Origin: Saccharina japonica | Lineage: Eukaryota > Sar > Phaeophyceae > Laminariales > Laminariaceae | DNA length: 64,000 bases | Reading direction: 5' to 3' | NCBI GenBank assembly: GCA_008828725.1 | Contig: MEHQ01003153.1 | Span: forward strand, 336,146-400,145 | Shown: piece by piece, positions 58,051 to 64,000 of the stretch | Layout: each line of letters begins with the position of its first letter | Numbering within the stretch: position 1 is the first letter of the stretch | Notes under the pieces: model-generated | Seen by the model: the letters and a program-made list of their open reading frames with translations, nothing else | Database searches by the model: none | Told to the model about the DNA's origin: nothing | Program-made: the position numbers and the translations under genes

Positions 58051-58059
58051 ACCCGTCCC

Positions 58060-61000
58060 GGTAAAAAAATGCCGTAATACTTGATCGGCTGAACGAAACC
58101 GGTTCTCGAAATATTCCGGTACTTTACTAAACATGTTGTGTATCGCTGCTCTCGCGTCCCCAACTGTCATGTTCATCTTTGAACATCGACAGACAGTACG
58201 GGTGCAGAAGTACATGGGGGGAGTGTTTAGGTTGATTATATTATTTGAGTTGTCCGTTCGTTTTAGGGGGTAGAGAGGTACTGTAGGGATCTCCTACACT
58301 ATAACCAAGTGGGAGGGTTTCCTCTTAAACGTCAGGAGCTGCTACCGCTGTACTCTTACCGTCGCATGTGAGTGCATATCTATACACTGTCAGTTCTTAA
58401 ATATCTACTACTACTGTGCGGAGGGATTATCTGTTCGGGACAACAGGTGGTTTTTGTGGCAAAATTTTTGCACACGCACGAAATATCTGGCACTTAATAA
58501 TATAACAGTGTTATTTGAAGAGCACGCACGAAATTTCTGGCGTCTAATAATATAACTGTGTTCCTCGAAGAGCATGTGTACCAACTGCCGCGGTAGCGCG
58601 TCGAGCATATATCATCAGCGAGTTTTCCCGTCGGCGTCATATCCTAAAGGCGTATCATGCCATCCTTCGTACACACCAAGGACAAGAGGTGGATCGATGC
58701 TTATTATTCACTTGTACGTAGCCAAGCGTCAAGTGTTCGCTCATTCTCTGTTGTTTCCGTCTCCAGGACTTGCTTATAGGTAGCCAATGCGTCTCCGCTC
58801 TCCATATATATATGCGATACTACCGTTCGTTGTTTTGTTATTTTACGCTCAACCATATTTCTTTCAAATAGCGAACGGGCAATCAGTCCAACCGTTACAT
58901 ATATCGCGCGATCGAAGTATTCCGCTTAGCTTGCAAATTTGAGTTTCCATAAAAATCCTCGATCTCACATCTGTTTTTTTTTTTTTTTTTTTTCAATATG
59001 CAGTGGAAATATTGGCCGACGGGAGGGCTAGTAGGCTGTTGGGGTACGGGGCCGTTCACGAGACTTGTGCAAGTGGACCGTCCGGTGTTCAGTGCAATGT
59101 GTACACATATATATACATCTTGCTGCGGTCACTAATAATGTGTCCGCGAGTGTCCGCAACATCTTTAGGTTCTGTGCATACAGCGATACTTACTTCGTAT
59201 GGTAGTTTCTAGTAGTGGGTCAAATCGCACAACACTGCGGTTGTACATGCAGCCATGCTGCGCTTTCGCAGGATGTACGGACTGTTCTATGAAATATCTA
59301 AAACGTCAGAATGTCACCTAAACAATATGTCCGGAATGTTATTATTTCTCGAGTAAAGTAGTACCGTGCTATAAAGCCGAGGTAATTCACGCGCATAATG
59401 CGGGGTATTATATGAACTTCATTCATTCTGAGAGTTTGTGTCCGTAGTAGCAGCTACAATGAAAGCGTCTGCGCACGACTTGGTACCACGCGCTGTTTAG
59501 CTCCCCACCCTATATACAGTAGACGCGCTGCGTAGCCTGCTAAGTCGGGGATTTTGCTGATTAGACCAGGCTGGTGAAAGCTGGTTTGTCCTTCTTGCCA
59601 ATAGTAAGGGTAGAGATGGTAGTAGTCTAGGCTGGTATTATTAGTAGTAAGACATTCCTTTCGCCGGCGACACAGGTCCGAAATAAGCATTCAGCGAAGC
59701 ATGACATTTCGCACCGGGCGGGTTTTCCTACAAAACTACCACACGGTTCTGCCGACCTTGCGCGTACGGGGGTCATATAGACAGCGTGCACTGCTGTGCA
59801 CAGTAACCCACCGTAATTACCTGCGGGACAACCTCGAGCAGTATAGCTATAAATCTACGAAGAAAACGAAGACGGATAAAGCCGCGCAGGGAAGCGTACA
59901 AGAAACAACAAAACTCGGGGTGCTGAAACAGCGTGGCTAGCCCAACCAAGAGTGTACAATACCCGGACCAGTAGGCTTGCTGTCTCTTCCTGTTGTAGAT
60001 GTCCCGCACTACACAAGCACAGTCAACTGCGATGCGGGCTAACTCTGACACACACAAGCACCTGAGCAATATCGCTATAAATGCTATATATATACATATT
60101 ATCTCCCCTGAGCCCTTTGTAGAGCAAGTGGTCCCTGGACGCCAGAGGACGGGCTGTCTATTTGATAGGTACTATCCTACGAGGACAATCAGTTGAAGTA
60201 GTGGGGTGGAGACGGTGGGTTGAAGCTTGTCTTGCTGGTGGGCCAAAATTCAAGGCAAGTTTCTTGTCAAGGAAAATTATACCATGGGGTATGGTACCGG
60301 TATACAAGTACTGTAGCGTGCTAACACATACATTGATAAGGCTTCAGAGGGATAGCATGTAGGAGAAATTGACGACTACATCATCATCATCGCGTTGCAC
60401 ACCACGATACAAAAACACGGGCTGCTGGGGTGGGAGACGTGTCCCAATTGCAACGAAATAATGCCGTGTATACGTCACATGCGCGCAGCAGCATGGATGG
60501 GGAGTTAATGGAGCTGTTTCTTAAAATATGCTTAAAAAGGTCTCACTCGTCGCGTTCATGGAATAAGTTCCGAAAGCGTTTAATCACATGTTTTTTAGTA
60601 AACCAAAACAACACCCTCCGGCGATGAAGCAAACATATAAAGCCCGCTTCTCAAGAGATGTTCACTTCAAAACGGTTAATTCAGGCGAACACATAATTGC
60701 GCTTGACTAAGCAGAGATACGATCGATATGAAGAATTTAGACTATTGATTTGTATGGCAATAGTTAACACGTTTCCCTGGCTTCCAGCCGGGGGAACCAT
60801 TGATGAATTTATGAACGCGCATTAAATTACCTTGTCTGAGGAACGATCCCTAAACCCGAGGAGTCCTGCGAACAGCACGCCTTTCTTCGTGCTCCAGTCT
60901 AAAAAAAAACCTAAACAAATTGCGTGCGTTAGGGGTCGCACGCTTCAGCGACGAAAAACTGTGCTAACATGCGACGCTGCCTAACGAATAAACAGCCAAT

Positions 61001-61460
61001 AAGTCAGTAGTGGGGGTACCCCCCATTAAGACCATCACCCCCGTGACAATAGCCATGTACGTGGCCAGGCGCTATCTCCAAACTCTGGCAGTATTCCATA
61101 CCCAGGTAGGTAGTACACTACGATGGTATCTTGTCACAATGTACGACCTGTATTAGATGATACCAAGACAAGCTATCTACAAGGTGAATGATACGTAACG
61201 ATTTCCGGCCACCAGAGTACCCTATGTACGTGGTCGTAAATTTTACTTTTTAGTAAAGTTTGTGACTTCTCCGCGCAAACAGGTTTTTACTGTATCATCA
61301 AGGCATCATGGAAATGTCAAGAATAGTACGAGATGGTATCTACCCGTATTTGTTTTATACGCATTGCTGCTGTACTACAGGAACATGGGTGATACCCGCA
61401 TGGGAAATTGCCAAGATAACACGGGCCGAAAACGACCTGTTTTTTCTCTTTGTTTTGTTT
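58060..61460. other. No gene recognised
   Basis: A run of about 20 T (58974-58993) could be the tail of an unrecognised retroposon. Near-duplicate phrases around 58465 and 58524 (GCACGCACGAAAT(A/T)TCTGGC, CTTCGAAGAGCA-like) form a small tandem. No coding region is convincing. Confidence 0.4.
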
Positions 61461-61465
61461 GGATG

Positions 61466-61960
61466 GTGGGAGTTGACTTGATTTTAATGTGGAGGATCGT
61501 ACTTGACTAAGTCCCAGAGTAGGATTCGGAATTGACTCGTTTATTATGTCGACGTTCAAAATAGCTTGGTGCAGTGTCTACAGTAGATCGAAATTGACTG
61601 CATGCTTGTGTCGGGGCATCGACGTTTACTTGATTTTAGATAGAGTCGTTATCGAAATTGGCTTGGTTTCATTTAGCATCTGGTCAGAATGGACTTAATT
61701 CCACTGTGCGGGATCAAAACCGAAATTGACTTATGTGGATAAAAATGGACTCGATTACAGTGTAGGAGATCAGAATTGACTTCGTTCAAGATTTGGGGTC
61801 GAAACTATAATGTATTTTGTGGGGAGCGTCGAAATTCACTTGGTGTTAGTGTCTGGATCAAAACTTACTTGGTTTTATTGTATGGATCAACTGACAAGTT
61901 TTTTGTTTGTGTGGTGGGTGGTCGAAATTGACTTGTGTTGGCGTCGGGACATCAAAACTG
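61466..61960 (+). repeat. About 40-bp degenerate satellite (GAAATTGACTTG type)
   Basis: GAAATTGACTTG, GGAATTGACTCG, GAAATTGGCTTG, GAAATTGACTTA and GAATTGACTTCG variants recur roughly every 35-60 bases, interleaved with TTTTAGTGT and GGGATC or GTCGG phrases. The same unit appears at 5310-5411. Confidence 0.65.
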
Positions 61961-62540
61961 ACGTCGGGTAAAGGTGTTCTGCATCGCTCGCCACGAGCTG
62001 TGCAATTCCACAATACATCCCAGGCGAACACATTTGTGGAGTCAGGCAACATCCATGATTTATGACATTAACAATAATGTACAGCAGTGTTATGGGATCG
62101 CCAACAAGAAGCATTGACTCTGAGCAAGCTTTTAACATATTCGTAGTGGGAAGCCATATCCATCGTTGTTCAACCTTCAACCTTTACCGTCGACTCTCTA
62201 ATATAGGTTTTAGTGTAGCGCTGGCCACTGGGCGCACATTGTCTTGATCCAATCTTCTTAGCGTCCGTGAAAAACGTGAGCCCTAATGTTCTTCTTGGAC
62301 TCTATCCCATGCATGGGCTTATGGTATACGAGGTGTGTACAGTCGTACAAACGCGCGCTAACGTTCCTCCCGACGGCTGCTTCTTCTGCGCCCTCCTTCC
62401 ATTTTGTTCGTGCTTGTCGCACATGTTTTTTCGTTTGTGAAATCGAAACGTTTGAATTAAGGTGATTTGCGCGAGGTAAACGACGAAAACGTTGAAGATC
62501 TGCGGCGGGCGTTGAGAACGGGCTAACGAGTAGCAGTAGA

Positions 62541-62695
62541 ATGAGTTTTTCTATCTACATACCGAATGCGCCGTCAAAGGATAAGAAGGACAGCGAGAAG
62601 GATAAGAAGGACGACGAGAAGAAGGAAAAACCTGCTCCTGCCGGGTCCTGGCTCCAACACGTGGACAAGGATAAGAAGAACAATGGAATTTTGTG
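62541..62695 (+). CDS. Lysine-rich probable first exon
   Basis: ATG at 62541 opens a frame reading MSFSIYIPNAPSKDKKDSEK, then repeats DKKD/DEKKEK, then PAPAGSWLQHVDKDKKNNGI. After ATTTTGTG comes GTGAGC, a strong donor, at 62696. Without splicing the frame stops at TGA 62697-62699. In-frame stops lie just upstream, so this is the first available Met. The composition (Lys/Asp/Glu repeats) is strongly biased and unlike random sequence here. The partner exon was not identified. I do not recognise the family. It could equally be a 52-residue protein. Confidence 0.4.
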
Positions 62696-63090
62696 GTGAG
62701 CATCGGGTGTCGCTGGTTAGTCAAGCTTGTTGTTGTTGTTGTTGTGTTCTTGACTATTCTGCCGCCTATTATACCGCGGGGTAGTCTAATAATTATGAGC
62801 AGGTATCATTACTACAGAGGCGCAGGAGGTAGCGTGCATTTATCGACCGACCGAGCTCTGCATAGAAGAGCTCCGACGGTTTCTTCGTGTTCCGGGTATA
62901 CCATGACGCCTTCCAAGATATCTAAACTCAATACAATATAACACATTCAGCAAGGCTGATGGTAGGTACAACAAGTCAAACGATCATCTACCTGAGAGGC
63001 AAACACAATGGTCGATGGGCTTTGGGTTTTATTGACTCTAGTGACGACTTGGTAGGCCCGTGACTCGTTGAGCTTGTCGTGTCTTCTTTT

Positions 63091-63405
63091 TCAGCTCTTC
63101 CAGTAAGTCCGCCTCTTTCACCTCTTTCAGCTATCTCTTTTATTTCAGCTTCAACCCGGCTCGTTCGTCGGTTTGGATCCGCAGTACGTATATACGTCTA
63201 ACTATTTCGGCTCTATCGGCTCTATCGTGTATTCCAGCTTTCGCGGCATACGAAGTATTAATAATAATTTAACCCATCTCATGTCGTTTATAGCTGTAAG
63301 CTTCTTTAATTTCCCGGTCATTTCAGCTGCCCTTGTGGCTTCTTCAGCTTTACGAGGTTTTGACTCTTCCTGCTATTTCAGCTCGTGCAGTTCGTTCAGC
63401 TCTTC
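63091..63405 (+). repeat. TTCAGCT-rich low-complexity tract
   Basis: TTCAGCT occurs about seven times (near 63091, 63126, 63145, 63325, 63344, 63378 and 63391), usually after a pyrimidine run. On the minus strand the unit reads AGCTGAA and yields Glu/Lys/Leu-rich, coiled-coil-like translations such as KAEEATRAAEMTGKLKKL, broken by stops. It may be a decayed coding repeat or a simple expansion. Confidence 0.45.
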
Positions 63406-63779
63406 CGAAGTATCCCGGCTTCTAACAAGCTCCCACGTTTAGGAGCATAATTGGTCTCTAGTCGAAGCCCCACGATCATAGCAGGATGTGTGTCCTTGAG
63501 TGTTGGGCTTGATTATCGCTGCTATCAATGCAATTCGATACTTTTGTAATTAGCGAAATGTTTACTGGCCTATAAGAGTTGGTCGATACAACAGCTGAAC
63601 AAGTGTTCGCCGGAGAGAGTGCCGAAACCGAAGCAACGTAGCAGCAGAAACCGACGTGGCCGTCTAATCTAGTCCCTTGGGTATTTCGCTAATTCGTATT
63701 TGGCAAAGCACGGGCGGATGATATGGATTCCATCAACTTGATTTAGCTAGATTATTCTGGTTTCACGCGGCCTGGTTCA

Positions 63780-64000
63780 TCGTTTGCCACCCCCCTAACC
63801 ACGCCCTTAGATGCGCACCTCTTGTATCAACCCTTGTTAGGCCCCAAATCGAGCCTCATGCTGCGTATACTCCTTGATACCCTCCTTTCTCAGGCCCCTG
63901 GTGTCACGCCCCTTGCACGCCCCTCGCACGCCCTTCCCGGAACCGGCCTCTTGCGACGCCCCGTGCCACTCATCCCCTGATTTGCTCTGCACGCCACTTG
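63780..64000. repeat. C-rich CACGCCCCT-type repeats at window end
   Basis: CACGCCCC, CACGCCCCTTGCACGCC, CTCGCACGCC and GACGCCCC recur in a pyrimidine-rich strand. The tract continues to the window edge. Confidence 0.45.

Overview
The window is repeat-rich nuclear DNA from an intron-rich eukaryote. The evidence is one gene split over about 32 kb by canonical GT-AG introns, tRNA-derived SINEs, an LTR retrotransposon, several families of short inverted-repeat transposons and abundant micro- and minisatellites. A tyrosine-kinase-like (TKL) kinase joined to bacterial-type SBBP beta-propeller repeats would suit a stramenopile alga, for example a brown alga. That assignment is inference; no taxon-specific marker was seen.

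Positions 1568-33491 (+) hold the main gene, whose 5' end lies outside the window. I assembled thirteen exons by eye, and every junction is phase 0. Six upstream exons each encode one SBBP-like repeat; five are exactly 168 nt (56 codons) and one is 144 nt. Exon 7 carries a seventh repeat, a linker, one membrane span, a disordered cytoplasmic stretch and the first helices of a helical-bundle domain resembling the MLKL N-terminal adaptor family. Exons 8-10 continue the helices, and exons 10-13 encode a complete TKL-type kinase with HGD in place of HRD. The predicted product (about 1025 residues in the window) is a single-pass receptor: outside propeller, membrane span, helical bundle, non-RD kinase.

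The introns are packed with mobile DNA. Intron 2 (3983-12421) has CACC-rich DNA, a 48-bp tandem repeat, a GC-rich island, a 2.4-kb segment bounded by inverted repeats, a 633-bp foldback element, a 539-bp tRNA-related insertion with a 15-bp target duplication, and arrays of TAACATAATGTTA-type palindromes. Intron 3 has a SINE and a 5-kb antisense copia-type LTR element (14114-19167). Introns 4, 5, 7 and 10 contain members of a short-transposon superfamily with related termini and 4-bp target duplications.

From 33.5 to 64 kb the DNA is mostly non-genic: many more of these short elements, a third SINE, a copia gag fragment, minisatellites, a GAT microsatellite and diverged dispersed repeats. Only two other coding candidates stood out: a 250-codon basic, low-complexity protein on the minus strand (42392-43144) and a lysine-rich probable first exon at 62541-62695. 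Neither could be given a function.
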